Shown: positions 1 through 9,097 of the stretch, piece by piece
How positions within the stretch are numbered: the stretch's first letter is position 1
Layout: the number at the start of each line of letters is the position of its first letter
NCBI GenBank assembly: GCA_017379075.1
Contig: JAFNXL010000008.1
Location: forward strand, 1-64,000
DNA: 64,000 nucleotides
Source: Bacteroidaceae bacterium
Lineage (GTDB): Bacteria > Bacteroidota > Bacteroidia > Bacteroidales > Bacteroidaceae
Reading direction: 5' to 3'
The notes under the pieces: generated by a model
What the model was told of the DNA's origin: nothing
The model's input: only the letters and a program-made list of their open reading frames with translations
The model's database searches: none
Position numbers and translations under genes: made by a program

Positions 1-102
1 AGTAAAAATGTTTGACAATGAGCGGTGAACGGGTAGGGTTTAGCGATTGGCACACAGATGACACAGATGCGAGAGATGACCGCAGACATTGAGTGATGAG
101 TT

Positions 103-269
103 GTGAGAGGGTAGGGACGTTGCGTGCAGCGTCCGAAGAGTACACAAGAGTTATAATCCTACGAATCTCACGAATCTCACGAAATATTGCTCGAAGCCTT
201 TGGCTGGATTGTCGCGATTTGCGTGAGTAAAAAACCTCGGACGCTGCACGCAGACATCCCTACTCTCAC
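103..269. repeat. MITE-like element with inverted ends
   Basis: The first 349 bases hold no gene. Inside them, a GC-rich arm at 103-135 (core GCGTGCAGCGTCCG) returns as its near reverse complement at 238-269 (core CGGACGCTGCACGC), about 32 bases per arm with a few mismatches. The right arm and its flank (221-293) recur at 54180-54274. Inverted ends, no coding capacity and two genomic copies suggest a non-autonomous mobile or hairpin repeat. No target-site duplication could be identified. Confidence 0.55.
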
Positions 270-308
270 CGCTCACCGCTCATCAGCGTGCCATTGTCCA
301 CATTCGTC

Positions 309-344
309 AAAAAACAAAGAAGCATGGCGTTAACCATGCTTCTT
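309..344 (-). terminator. Rho-independent terminator after tRNA-Gln
   Basis: An 11-base-pair perfect stem (317-327 with 334-344, loop CGTTAA) is followed on the minus strand by a T-rich tract (A-run at 309-314 on the plus strand). It lies just downstream of tRNA-Gln and would end that transcript, and perhaps tyrS read-through. Confidence 0.8.
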
Positions 345-349
345 GTGGG

Positions 350-420
350 TTGGGCTATCCGGATTCGAACCAGAACAAACAGAACCAAAACCTGTTGTGC
401 TACCATTACACCATAGCCCA
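350..420 (-). tRNA. tRNA-Gln (anticodon TTG)
   Basis: Read on the minus strand this folds as a cloverleaf. The 7-base-pair acceptor is TGGGCTA with TAGCCCA, the anticodon stem is ACAGG/TCTGT around loop TTTTGGT (anticodon TTG, reading CAA), and the T-loop is GGTTCGAATCC. The 3' CCA is not encoded. It lies 83 bases downstream of tyrS on the same strand. Confidence 0.93.
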
Positions 421-503
421 AGCCTATGGGAATACGCTGTGTTTCTCGTATTCCGGCTGCAAAGGTAGTGCTTTTCTACTTAACTCGCAAGAAAAGCGCT
501 ACT

Positions 504-1805
504 TTATTTTGCGATGAGCAGGAAATATTTCTTCTTGCCCTGTTGAACCAAAAGATATTTTCCGTCCAGCAGATCGTCTTCGGTGATGAACTGGTCAAAG
601 GCTGTGAGCTTTTCCTTGTTCAGGCTGACACCGCCACCCTGAGTGAGCTTGCGCATTTCACCCTTGCTGGGGAAGCAGGGGGCAGCCTCGGTGGTGAGGT
701 TTACGGCCTTTACGCCTTCGCCCTGGAGCAGGGTGCGGTCAAACTCGTATTGGGGCACACCGTTCATTACGTCCAAGAGGGTCTGCTCGTCCAACTTGGT
801 CAGACTTTCCTTGGTGGCCTTTCCGAAGAGGATATTGGAAGCCTCCACTGCCATTTCGTAGTCCTGACGGCCGTGAACCATAACGGTAACTTCTTCTGCC
901 AGTCGCTTTTGCAGAATGCGGCGTCCGGGATCCTGGCTGTGCTCCTGCACCAGTGAACTGATGGTTTCCTGGTCAAGGCTGGTGAAAATCTTGATATAGC
1001 GTTCGGCATCTTCGTCTGCCACGTTCAGCCAGAACTGGTAGAAGGCGTAGGGAGTGGTGCGGTTGCGGTCCAGCCAGATGTTGCCCTGTTCGGTCTTTCC
1101 GAACTTCTTGCCGTCTGCCTTGGTGATCAGGGGGCAGGTGAGTGCAAATGCCTCGTTCTCGCTGCCCAACTTGCGGCGGATAAGTTCGGTTCCGGTGGTA
1201 ATGTTGCCCCATTGGTCGCTTCCGCCCATCTGCAGTTTGCAGTTCTTGGTCTGGTAGAGATGCAGGAAGTCGTAGCCCTGCAGCAGCTGGTAGGTGAATT
1301 CGGTGAAAGACATTCCGTCCTGGAACTCGCCGTTAAGACGACGCTTCACGCTGTCCTTTGCCATCATGTAGTTTACGGTGATGCACTTTCCGATTTCACG
1401 GGCGAAGTCCAGGAAAGAGTATTCGCGCATCCAGTCGTAGTTGTTTACCAGTTCGGCCTTGTTGGGAGCGTCGCTGTCAAAGTCGAGGAAGCGGGCCAGC
1501 TGTTCCTTGATGCAAGCCACGTTGTGGCGCAGAGTCTCCTCGTTGAGCAGGTTGCGTTCCTGGCTCTTTCCGCTGGGATCACCAATCATTCCAGTGGCAC
1601 CACCGATGAGCGCCAGGGGCTTGTGGCCGCAACGTTGGAAGTGGCGCAGCATCATTACACCGCACAGGTGGCCGATGTGCAGACTGTCTGCTGTGGGGTC
1701 GATACCCAAGTATGCAGTAACCATCTCCTTGCTCAGGAGTTCTTCTGTTCCGGGCATCATGGTGTGTACCATGCCCCTCCATCTGAGTTCTTCTACAAAG
1801 TTCAT
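504..1805 (-). CDS. tyrS: Tyrosyl-tRNA synthetase
   Basis: This cytoplasmic class I aminoacyl-tRNA synthetase charges tRNA-Tyr with tyrosine. The 433-residue length is normal for bacterial TyrS. The HIGH signature is at residues 43-46 (SLHIGH), and the KMSKS-equivalent loop appears as KFGKTE near residue 230. A region matching the S4-type RNA-binding domain forms the last 80 or so residues, with [13 protein letters not shown] and LNKEK visible. The ATG start sits about 40 bases downstream of a clear TACCTTTG promoter. tRNA-Gln follows downstream on the same strand. Nothing about the gene is odd. The repeat-rich DNA just upstream is described separately. Confidence 0.97.
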   Translation of the reverse strand: MNFVEELRWRGMVHTMMPGTEELLSKEMVTAYLGIDPTADSLHIGHLCGVMMLRHFQRCGHKPLALIGGATGMIGDPSGKSQERNLLNEETLRHNVACIKEQLARFLDFDSDAPNKAELVNNYDWMREYSFLDFAREIGKCITVNYMMAKDSVKRRLNGEFQDGMSFTEFTYQLLQGYDFLHLYQTKNCKLQMGGSDQWGNITTGTELIRRKLGSENEAFALTCPLITKADGKKFGKTEQGNIWLDRNRTTPYAFYQFWLNVADEDAERYIKIFTSLDQETISSLVQEHSQDPGRRILQKRLAEEVTVMVHGRQDYEMAVEASNILFGKATKESLTKLDEQTLLDVMNGVPQYEFDRTLLQGEGVKAVNLTTEAAPCFPSKGEMRKLTQGGGVSLNKEKLTAFDQFITEDDLLDGKYLLVQQGKKKYFLLIAK

Positions 1806-1846
1806 TGTATGATATGTTTTTTCTTGTTTTTATCTGTTTCTGAGTG

Positions 1847-1877
1847 CAAAGGTACGATTAAGTGAGCGAAAAACCAA
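1847..1877 (-). promoter_or_regulatory. tyrS promoter
   Basis: On the minus strand TACCTTTG (1847-1854) matches the Bacteroidetes -7 element TAnnTTTG. TTGG at 1874-1877 lies 19 bases upstream as a plausible -33 element. It is 42 bases upstream of the tyrS start codon. Confidence 0.75.
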
Positions 1878-2170
1878 GTAAATAGGCAATTAGCTTTGAG
1901 AGACGGGGCATAAGAAGAGTATTAATAGGTCAACCAATTTCATTCGGAGACTTGCAATCGTCATCCTGAACTTGTTTAACTTCGTTCAATTTGCTTACGC
2001 TCGGCATAGTTCAAGCAAGCTTGGTTCCGCTCTCGCTCAATCACAAATTTCAGGATCTCACCGAGTACATTACCGCGGACAGATGCTGAAACGAGTTCAG
2101 CATGACCTAAGTCCTGATGTTTTGACGCCTAAGGATACAGAAATTTGCGATTAAGTGAGCGAAAAACCAA
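1855..2170. repeat. 23-base direct repeats flanking a 270-base spacer
   Basis: The 23-base sequence beginning CGATTAAGTGAGCG is identical at 1855-1877 and 2148-2170. The first copy is the upstream half of the tyrS promoter. The second lies next to the end of the lpxL-like gene and lacks the TACCTTTG part. The gene-free stretch 1806-2175 consists of these copies and the nested repeat between them. The arrangement fits insertion or duplication around the promoter. Confidence 0.8.
1960..2106. repeat. Nested inverted dispersed repeat
   Basis: GTCATCCTGAACTTGTTT (1960-1977) and TTTCAGGATCT (2048-2058) are two halves of one hairpin, split by about 70 bases. A related inverted copy AGATGCTGAAACGAGTTC (continuing to 2106) lies at 2081-2106. 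This resembles the short hairpin repeats that give a QMLKRVQHD-like peptide when translated and are scattered in many bacterial genomes. It appears to be interrupted by a second repeat rich in TTCGTTCAA and GCTCGGCATAG. Confidence 0.6.
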
Positions 2171-2175
2171 AAATA

Positions 2176-3093
2176 TCAGGCTTTTGCCGTACGTTCCTTT
2201 CTGTTCTCCCATTCCTGCCTTGTACGTTTCCAGCGGTTGTGGGTCCAGAGCCACAATTCGGGGCACTGGCGGATCTGCTCTTCCAACAATTGTGCGTAGC
2301 GGTCTGTGATGTCATAATCGGGATGCTCCTTTGTGGCCGTGGTTACGGGAATGACCGTTCCCACATAGTAACCCCGTTTGGGACGGGTGACCTGTACATA
2401 GAAGATGGCGGCATCGACCTGCTTGCCAATCTTTTCTGTGCCGATGAAGAAGGAGGTGGGGTGGTGAAGGAACTCGGTCCAGTGGTGCATAGCTTCCCAC
2501 TTGGGGCTTTGGTCGGCAATGAAGGCCATGAATTCCTTTTCCTTGTTGCGGCGTGTGGTGAGAATGTGGCGCAAGGTTTCCTTCATGGGCACGCATCGGC
2601 CTCCGAACTTGGTACGCAGACCAAGGATGAAGCGGTCAATGACGCGGTTTTTAAGCGGATGGTAAATCTGTGATGACTTCCAGCCGGGGGCAGCCCATAG
2701 GGCGTAGGACGCCAGCCATTCCCAGTTGCAATAATGGCCCAAATAGAAGAAACAGAAACTCTTTTCGTCCGCTTCTGCCATTTGTGCGGCCTTGTCCAGT
2801 CCGGGAAATTGTACGCGGCGCTTCATCTCTTCGGGGGTGATGGAGATGAGCTTGATATATTCCACCACCAGATCGCACAGGAAATGGTAGAATCGTTTTT
2901 CAATCTGTCTGCGCTCTGCGTCGGTCTTCTCGGGAAAACTGTCGGCCAGTTGGCGCTGCACCAGCTTGCGGCGGTAGCGTATGAGATAAAAGACGGGCAG
3001 GAAGAAAAGGTCTGAAATGGCGTACAACACGCCCATGGGGAGCCGTGAGAGCAGCCAAAGCAGGGCGTATAGCGGGAAATAGAGAATTGTCAT
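2176..3093 (-). CDS. Lipid A biosynthesis acyltransferase (LpxL/HtrB family)
   Basis: A 305-residue protein of the lysophospholipid/lipid A acyltransferase family. Members transfer a secondary acyl chain to lipid A at the inner face of the cytoplasmic membrane. The N-terminus (residues 1-40) is hydrophobic and would anchor it. The HX4E catalytic motif is visible in GHYCNWEW near residue 120, and the length matches the family. The start overlaps the stop of the upstream LtaS-like gene by ATGA, so the two are translationally coupled. The msbA-like exporter lies three genes upstream in the same run. I infer an envelope-lipid operon. The exact acyl position cannot be read from sequence. Confidence 0.88.
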   Translation of the reverse strand: MTILYFPLYALLWLLSRLPMGVLYAISDLFFLPVFYLIRYRRKLVQRQLADSFPEKTDAERRQIEKRFYHFLCDLVVEYIKLISITPEEMKRRVQFPGLDKAAQMAEADEKSFCFFYLGHYCNWEWLASYALWAAPGWKSSQIYHPLKNRVIDRFILGLRTKFGGRCVPMKETLRHILTTRRNKEKEFMAFIADQSPKWEAMHHWTEFLHHPTSFFIGTEKIGKQVDAAIFYVQVTRPKRGYYVGTVIPVTTATKEHPDYDITDRYAQLLEEQIRQCPELWLWTHNRWKRTRQEWENRKERTAKA

Positions 3094-4967
3094 TGTGCGG
3101 TTGTTGGAGATGTGGTAGGATTGCTGTTCATGGCATCGAGCCTGTCATAACTGCTCTGGAGTATGGCCTTGGCCTTGTTGACGCGCAGCGGGTTTGGGGC
3201 GGGACTTTCCAGAATGCTCTTTTCGCCCGTGATGTCATAGACGCTCACTCCCGTGCTGTCGGCAAAAAGTATGCCTCCGGGGAATGAACTGTAGGCAAAG
3301 GGGTTGGTGTAATGCGGACTCATGACATTGCGACTCCAGGGAAAATCGTCATGGGGCAGTTCCATCTGAGCCAGCAGGGTGGCGGCCATGTCGCTCTGGT
3401 TCATCAATGTATGGATTCGTTTGGGCTGGCGGACTGCACCTCCCAGCCACAGCATGGGACAATGGAAGAAAGCCGGGTCTTCGTATGTGATGTCATAGAG
3501 GAAGCCGTGGTCGGGCAAAAGAATGACCAGCAGATTGTCCCAGGCAGGAAGAGTGCGCAGGCTGTCTATGAGCGAACCCACACATTCGTCAGTAAAGGCA
3601 AAGGCATTGAGCTTAGGGTCTTCCAAGCGGTTGTAGGGCACCTCAAAAGGCTCGTGGCTGCTGAGGGTGAGGTAGGTCATGAACCAAGGCGTATCTGCCG
3701 GCTTTTGTCCGACGGTCTTGAAAACCCTTTGTGCCGTAACGGCGTCGTTGGCTCCCCACTTGCTTTCTTTTGCTTCGCTTAGGGAGAAATCGGCATCACT
3801 GGTGATGTGCTGATATCCGCTGCCCACCAGATAGCCTTTCATGCCCATAATCTCTATGTCGCCGCCGTAAAGGAATTCTGTGCCGTAGCCAGCCTTTTGC
3901 AGCGACTTTGCGATGGAAGGCATGTTGCCCAGCTTTTCGGGCATCTTCATCAGACTGGCGGTGGGATAGCTGGTCCACCCGCTCAAAGCACTGACTGTGC
4001 CGCGGTCTGTACGGAAGGAATTGCAATAGAGATTGTCCCAAAAGATTCCTTCGGGGACAAGACGGCTGAAATGGGGTGACACACCGGGGATGCCGCCCAA
4101 TTCCTCAATGAATCTGCTGCCATAGCTTTCCATCAGGATGAGAAGTACGTTGGGGCGTGAGGTATTGAGCAGGGTGTCGGTGACTGATGGGGTGGGGGGT
4201 GCATACAGGCTGTCGAACAGTGATGCCCTTTCGGCTTCCGGGAAATAGTTGAACTGTCCGGAAAAATCCTTGGTCTTGCTGATGGAGGAAAGCAGACTGA
4301 ATGCCGGGTTTACGGCTGAATGGTTGAGGAAGAGGTGGGGACTGTAATAGGCCACGCCCACGTTCATGGTGCTGGTACCTATGCTTCCGCGGATGCAAAG
4401 AAAGATGAGGCCGCCCAGCACGACCATAGCTGCCGAGTGGCGGATGCGGTGGGCTGTGGCGGAAAGATGCGAGGGGGTGATGCGTATGAGCAGATATCCG
4501 ATGAGGCCGATGGCCACGATAAAGGCGGCGGTTCTGGTCAGTAGGAAAAACGGGCTGACGCTGTTGGTGGTTCCGGAGGCAGACTGCATGTAGCTGAAAA
4601 CCGCAGCGTTGAGCTTGAATTTCCAAAACTCATACAGGAAGGCGTCGCCGCAGATAACCAGGCCCAAGACCAGTGCGACAAGAATGTAATAAGGAACAAG
4701 CACCTTGCGGAACGGAAGGCGGGGAGCCCACAGGCATACGAGGGACAGCAGCCAGGGAAGGACAACCAGATAGCCTGTGGTACTGAGGTCCATGCTGAAA
4801 CCATGCAGCCATACGGATGCGATGTCTGAGAGGGAAAAGGGCATGACTTCCCGGTTGTAGACCATGAAAAAGACCTTTCCAAAAGCGAAGATGGAAAGAA
4901 GGGTGGCGGCAAGGCGCGCCAGGAATGTCCAATGGCTTGCGGTATGTCCTTTCATGTCCTTAATCAT
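3090..4967 (-). CDS. LtaS-like membrane sulfatase/phosphotransferase, paralogue A
   Basis: A 625-residue member of the alkaline-phosphatase-superfamily sulfatases related to LtaS and OpgB. These transfer phosphoglycerol or phosphoethanolamine from phospholipid to an envelope glycan or lipid on the periplasmic face. Several membrane segments occupy about residues 15-215, followed by a soluble catalytic domain. Metal and catalytic motifs visible are LILMESYGS (Glu), FRTDRGT (likely nucleophile Thr) and LLPDHG. It shares long blocks with the next gene upstream, for example MLWLGGAVRQPKRI, showing tandem duplication. It overlaps both neighbours by ATGA. Its donor and acceptor are unknown. Confidence 0.85.
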   Translation of the reverse strand: MIKDMKGHTASHWTFLARLAATLLSIFAFGKVFFMVYNREVMPFSLSDIASVWLHGFSMDLSTTGYLVVLPWLLSLVCLWAPRLPFRKVLVPYYILVALVLGLVICGDAFLYEFWKFKLNAAVFSYMQSASGTTNSVSPFFLLTRTAAFIVAIGLIGYLLIRITPSHLSATAHRIRHSAAMVVLGGLIFLCIRGSIGTSTMNVGVAYYSPHLFLNHSAVNPAFSLLSSISKTKDFSGQFNYFPEAERASLFDSLYAPPTPSVTDTLLNTSRPNVLLILMESYGSRFIEELGGIPGVSPHFSRLVPEGIFWDNLYCNSFRTDRGTVSALSGWTSYPTASLMKMPEKLGNMPSIAKSLQKAGYGTEFLYGGDIEIMGMKGYLVGSGYQHITSDADFSLSEAKESKWGANDAVTAQRVFKTVGQKPADTPWFMTYLTLSSHEPFEVPYNRLEDPKLNAFAFTDECVGSLIDSLRTLPAWDNLLVILLPDHGFLYDITYEDPAFFHCPMLWLGGAVRQPKRIHTLMNQSDMAATLLAQMELPHDDFPWSRNVMSPHYTNPFAYSSFPGGILFADSTGVSVYDITGEKSILESPAPNPLRVNKAKAILQSSYDRLDAMNSNPTTSPTTAQ

Positions 4968-6772
4968 TTAAGATTGTCCAGCATGTCATGGCTGGTCTGG
5001 AGTACGGCTTTTGCCTTTTGGACGCGCAGCTGGCCACAACTGTCATCACCGGAAATGAACTGGTTGGCGGTGATGTCATAGATGCTGGTTCCGGTGTTGT
5101 CTGCCCAGAGAATACCTCCGGGGAAGTTGCAATAGGCAAAAGGATGGGTGTAGTTCTTGCTCAAGACGTTACGGCTCCAGGGAAAATCATCGTGCGCAAT
5201 GCCCAACTGACTGAAAAGAGTGGCGGCAATGTCGCTTTGGTTCATAAAGGCTTCTATGCGCTTGGGCTGACGGACGGCACCTCCCAGCCAGAGCATGGGG
5301 CTGTGGAAGAACAAGGGGTCTTCATAGCTTTGCTTGTAGAGATGGCCGTGGTCCGGCAGTATGATAACCAGTAGGTTGTCCCATATAGGCTGGGTTTTCA
5401 AACTATCCACCAGTTTGCCCACACATTCGTCTGTATAAGCAAATGCGTTGAGCACCTTGTCTTCCAACCGATGGTAAGGCACAATCCATGGTTCGTGGCT
5501 GCTGATGGTCTGATAGACAAAGAAGAGGGGTTTGTCGGTGCTGTCTTTCTGCGCCAGAAGAGAGTAGACTTTCATGGAGGAAATCTCATCATCGGCTCCC
5601 CATGTGGAGGTCAGTTCTTCGGGGGTGAACGCCGTGTAGTCCAGCAGGTGTTGGAATTCGCAGTTTTCCAGATAGGTGCGTTTGCCCATGTTAGTCATGG
5701 GGCCGGCATAGAGGTAGGATGATGAATAGCCGTTGCGGTTGAAGGCCTTGGCCAGACTTGGCAGTTTGCCGTGCATCTCTTTTGCCGTCATTAGGCTTAC
5801 TTCTGGATAGCTGACGTTTCCGGATATCAGGCTGGCAGTGCCGCGGTCTGTACGGAATGAGTTGCTGTAATAGTTTTCCCAAAAGATACCTTCTGGAATC
5901 AGACGGCTCAGATTGGGGGTGACGTTGGGGAAGCCGCCCAGTTCTTCTACAAAGGTTCCGCCAAGGCTTTCCATGAAGATGACAAGCACATCGGGACGCT
6001 TGGTGTGGAGCAAGGTGTCCTTAATGTCGTTCATGTCTGCGGGATACAGGTCTTTAAACGTCTGTTCGCACTCGGTCTCGTCAAGATAGTCGTAGCGCTC
6101 GGCAAATGTCTTTTCCGTGCGGAATGAGGAGAAAAAGGCATAAACAGGGTTTGCCGTGGCGTGATTGACAAAAAGACTGCGGTCGGGACGGTACGCTTCT
6201 TCCATCCGGACGTAGAAAAAAGAGGCGGCAATGAAGAATGCCCAGATGATGCCGCTCATTTTAATGTATTGGCAATCCTGGAGCTTTTCTATGCGTTTGG
6301 GCGTAAGCCAGATGCAGGGGACAATGACGGCCAGTGCAACGGCCAGGAATGCGATTACGCGGGAGACGATGAACCAGACGCTGACACTGCTGGTGGCGCC
6401 TTCCGGGTGGGCGGCATAGCTTAGGATGACAGCATTGAGTTTGAACTGCCAGAATTCGTACATTATCGTATCCGCAACGATGATTACACCCACGACAATT
6501 CCTAATATAATATAATAAGGTATAAGGACAGCTTTTAATGGGAAACTTTTGAAACGGGCGGCAATGGATGTGAAAAGCCAGGGAAAGGCCAACAATAAGA
6601 CGGAAACGCCGAAATCTTGTGCCATAAGACCGGTCTTGCATGAGTGGAGAACATCCCAAAAGGTGAAGTCCTCTATTGGGCGATTATATACAAAAAACAC
6701 AATGCGTCCCGCAAAAAACACAAAGATGAGAATGCACAAAAGGGTTTCCAGGAAATGTGCCTGTCTTTTCAT
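4964..6772 (-). CDS. LtaS-like membrane sulfatase/phosphotransferase, paralogue B
   Basis: A 602-residue tandem paralogue of the downstream gene with the same architecture: N-terminal membrane segments to about residue 200, then a sulfatase domain. Motifs are VIFMESLGGTFVEELGG, SFRTDRGTASLISG and IILPDHGHLY. These give the expected Glu, Thr, Asp and His of the LtaS/OpgB superfamily. The ATGA overlap with paralogue A and the 55-base gap from the msbA-like gene suggest one transcript. Retention of two diverged copies suggests different acceptors or donors, which is inference. The family does not by itself imply lipoteichoic acid in this Gram-negative host. Confidence 0.85.
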   Translation of the reverse strand: MKRQAHFLETLLCILIFVFFAGRIVFFVYNRPIEDFTFWDVLHSCKTGLMAQDFGVSVLLLAFPWLFTSIAARFKSFPLKAVLIPYYIILGIVVGVIIVADTIMYEFWQFKLNAVILSYAAHPEGATSSVSVWFIVSRVIAFLAVALAVIVPCIWLTPKRIEKLQDCQYIKMSGIIWAFFIAASFFYVRMEEAYRPDRSLFVNHATANPVYAFFSSFRTEKTFAERYDYLDETECEQTFKDLYPADMNDIKDTLLHTKRPDVLVIFMESLGGTFVEELGGFPNVTPNLSRLIPEGIFWENYYSNSFRTDRGTASLISGNVSYPEVSLMTAKEMHGKLPSLAKAFNRNGYSSSYLYAGPMTNMGKRTYLENCEFQHLLDYTAFTPEELTSTWGADDEISSMKVYSLLAQKDSTDKPLFFVYQTISSHEPWIVPYHRLEDKVLNAFAYTDECVGKLVDSLKTQPIWDNLLVIILPDHGHLYKQSYEDPLFFHSPMLWLGGAVRQPKRIEAFMNQSDIAATLFSQLGIAHDDFPWSRNVLSKNYTHPFAYCNFPGGILWADNTGTSIYDITANQFISGDDSCGQLRVQKAKAVLQTSHDMLDNLK

Positions 6773-6827
6773 AAATGGAAAAATGTGTTACAAATAAAAA
6801 ATATGGACTCTGGTTGTGGATGCCACA

Positions 6828-8666
6828 TTACAACTGTTGCATGTCATGCAGACGCTTGTAATAGCCCCCTAACTGAAGCAGATGGTCGTGCGTGCCCTGT
6901 TCTACTATCCTACCTTCGTGGAGGACATAGATTACGTCGGCATTCTTGATGGTGCTCAAGCGGTGGGCGATGGCAATGGTTGTGCGGCTTTTCATCAAGC
7001 GTTCCAAAGCTTCCTGTACAAGGCGCTCGCTTTCTGTGTCAAGGGCGCTGGTGGCCTCGTCCAGAATGAGGATGGGAGGATTTTTCAGTATGGCGCGTGC
7101 AATGCTGATGCGTTGGCGCTGTCCGCCGCTGAGTCGGCATCCGCGGTCTCCTACGTTTGTCTGATAGCCGTGCTCGCTTTCCATGATGAAGTCGTGGGCA
7201 TTGGCAATGCGTGCGGCGGCTTCCACTTGCTCCTGTGTGGCGTGGTCTACACCGAATGCGATGTTGTTGAAGATGGTGTCATTGAAAAGGATGGCCTCCT
7301 GGTTGACGTTTCCAATCAGGCTTCTCAAACTTTTCAGACTCAGGTTGCGAATGTCTTTCCCGTCGATGCAGATGGAGCCTTTGCTTACATCGTGGTAACG
7401 CGGAATCAGATCCACCAATGTGCTTTTTCCGCTTCCGCTCTGTCCAACCAAGGCTATGGTCTTGCCCTTGGGAATGGTCAGATTGACATTGTTCAGGACA
7501 GTACGGCCTTCCGAATAACAGAAATCCACGTTCTGAATACAAATCTCGTGCTCCAGGCTTTCGATGGTCTGCGGCTGCTCAATCTCGCGGATGTTGTTCT
7601 CGGCATCCAATATCTTGTTGATTCGCTCCATGCTGGCCAGACCTTTCTGCATGGCGTAGGTGGCCTTGCTGAGGTCCTTGATGGGCTGGAGCGTGGTGTA
7701 CAGGATAACCAGATAATAGATGAACAGATTGGCGTCTATTGTGCTGTTTCCGGTAAAAATGAGCCATCCTCCGAACCACAGGACAATGACAATCATGCTT
7801 GTGCCCAAGAACTCGCTGACTGGATGGGCAGCGCTTTGGCGTATGGCTACTCTGTTGGCAATGTTGCGGTACTCGTTGTTGACCTGAATGAAACGGGAAA
7901 GCATCTTCTTTTCGGCAATGAACGCCTTGATGATGCGCAGGCCGCCCAGCGTCTCTTCAATTTGGCTCATGCTGTCGCTCAGTTTTTCCTGCATCTGCAA
8001 TGACTTGGCCTTGAGTTTCTTTCCGACAGAACCGATACCCCATGCCAATACGGGTACGACCAACAGTGTGAACAGGGTGAGCTGCCAACTGATGATGATG
8101 AGCGTGCCCAGATAGATGAGGATGAAGATGGGGTTCTTGATGATCATGTCCAGCGAACTGTTGATGCTGGCATCCACTTCGTTTACGTCTGTGCTGACAC
8201 GGGTAAGGATGTCTCCCTTGCGTTCTTCGCTGAAGAAAGAAAGCGGAAGTCCGATGATCTTTCTGTAAATGTCTTCGCGGATGTCTCGGATGATGCCGGT
8301 TCGCAAAGGCATCAGCATGGCAGAGCCGCCAAAGTAGGTGGCGGTCTTAAAGAAAGTGAGAATGGCCAGCAGTACGCCCAACAGCAATAAGGTTGTGGCA
8401 GGGCCGTGCTCGTCAATTAAAAGTTGGGAATAGTAATAACCGTTGTTCTTTGCCACGTCAACAAAATTGCTGACGGACGCCGTTTCCCATGGAATGAAGG
8501 AATAGCGTTCTGTGTCAACCTTGAAGAGGATTTGCAGAATGGGCAACAGGATGCTGAAGGAAAAGACATTGAAAACGGCGGCAGCCACATTGAGCAGGAA
8601 TGTGCCGGCAATGAATTTTTTATAACGGGCAAAATAAGGCCCCATGGCCTGGTAGAAATTCTTCAT
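6828..8666 (-). CDS. msbA: ABC exporter, MsbA-like (lipid A flippase type)
   Basis: A 612-residue half-transporter with an N-terminal six-helix ABC membrane domain (about residues 20-320) fused to an ATPase domain. Walker A is GQSGSGKST, the signature is LSGGQRQRISIARA, Walker B is ILILDEATSALD, and the H-loop is AIAHRLST. Fused homodimeric exporters of this size include MsbA, which flips lipid A-core across the inner membrane. The position between RNase H and the LtaS-like and acyltransferase genes supports a lipid role. Other multidrug-type exporters have the same architecture, so the substrate is inferred from context. Confidence 0.85.
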   Translation of the reverse strand: MKNFYQAMGPYFARYKKFIAGTFLLNVAAAVFNVFSFSILLPILQILFKVDTERYSFIPWETASVSNFVDVAKNNGYYYSQLLIDEHGPATTLLLLGVLLAILTFFKTATYFGGSAMLMPLRTGIIRDIREDIYRKIIGLPLSFFSEERKGDILTRVSTDVNEVDASINSSLDMIIKNPIFILIYLGTLIIISWQLTLFTLLVVPVLAWGIGSVGKKLKAKSLQMQEKLSDSMSQIEETLGGLRIIKAFIAEKKMLSRFIQVNNEYRNIANRVAIRQSAAHPVSEFLGTSMIVIVLWFGGWLIFTGNSTIDANLFIYYLVILYTTLQPIKDLSKATYAMQKGLASMERINKILDAENNIREIEQPQTIESLEHEICIQNVDFCYSEGRTVLNNVNLTIPKGKTIALVGQSGSGKSTLVDLIPRYHDVSKGSICIDGKDIRNLSLKSLRSLIGNVNQEAILFNDTIFNNIAFGVDHATQEQVEAAARIANAHDFIMESEHGYQTNVGDRGCRLSGGQRQRISIARAILKNPPILILDEATSALDTESERLVQEALERLMKSRTTIAIAHRLSTIKNADVIYVLHEGRIVEQGTHDHLLQLGGYYKRLHDMQQL

Positions 8667-8669
8667 AAC

Positions 8670-9080
8670 TTATTTTCTTCCAAAGTCTGCGGGGATTTCT
8701 CCCCAGTTTTCGGTATCCCATTTGAGAATGGGGACTTGTACCTGATTGGTGCGTAGCCAGTTTTCGGCCCGGGCTACCAAATCCAGCGCCTGTTCCGTTT
8801 GTGCCGTGCGGCTCAGAGTGGTTTTGGCTTTCCGGTTGCGTACCCAAGCCATACCACTGACGCTGTCGCTGTAAATGGGCATGCTGATGTTCTTCTGCTG
8901 CATCAGTGCCAATGCGTGTACTATGGCCAGGAACTCTCCGATATTGTTTGTCCCCTGAATGGGGCCGAAGCGAAACACTTCCTTGCCAGAAGGAATGTGT
9001 ACGCCTCGGTATTCCATGGGACCCGGATTGCCCGAGCAGGCTGCATCAACACATAATGCTTGCTTAATCTCTTCAGTCAT
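8670..9080 (-). CDS. Ribonuclease HI-like protein
   Basis: A 136-residue RNase H-fold protein that would cut RNA in RNA-DNA hybrids. Acidic catalytic positions are visible at D12 (CVDAAC), E49 (NNIGEFLAI), D72 (YSDSVSG) and a C-terminal Asp near D132 (GEIPADFGRK). It is a bare catalytic domain, without the N-terminal viroplasmin-like module found in many Bacteroidales RNase H proteins. It starts 17 bases after argS ends, and the msbA-like gene begins 3 bases after its stop. That packing suggests co-transcription rather than shared function. Confidence 0.85.
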   Translation of the reverse strand: MTEEIKQALCVDAACSGNPGPMEYRGVHIPSGKEVFRFGPIQGTNNIGEFLAIVHALALMQQKNISMPIYSDSVSGMAWVRNRKAKTTLSRTAQTEQALDLVARAENWLRTNQVQVPILKWDTENWGEIPADFGRK

Positions 9081-9097
9081 GTGCGAGAAACGGAATC

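Noticed and set aside
1212..1865. Antisense open frame opposite tyrS
   Set aside because: It is a shadow of tyrS codons without own promoter or domain.
1972..2154. Short coding frame with QMLKRVQHD-like peptide
   Set aside because: This peptide is a known artefact of translating a dispersed hairpin repeat; the DNA is explained by repeats.
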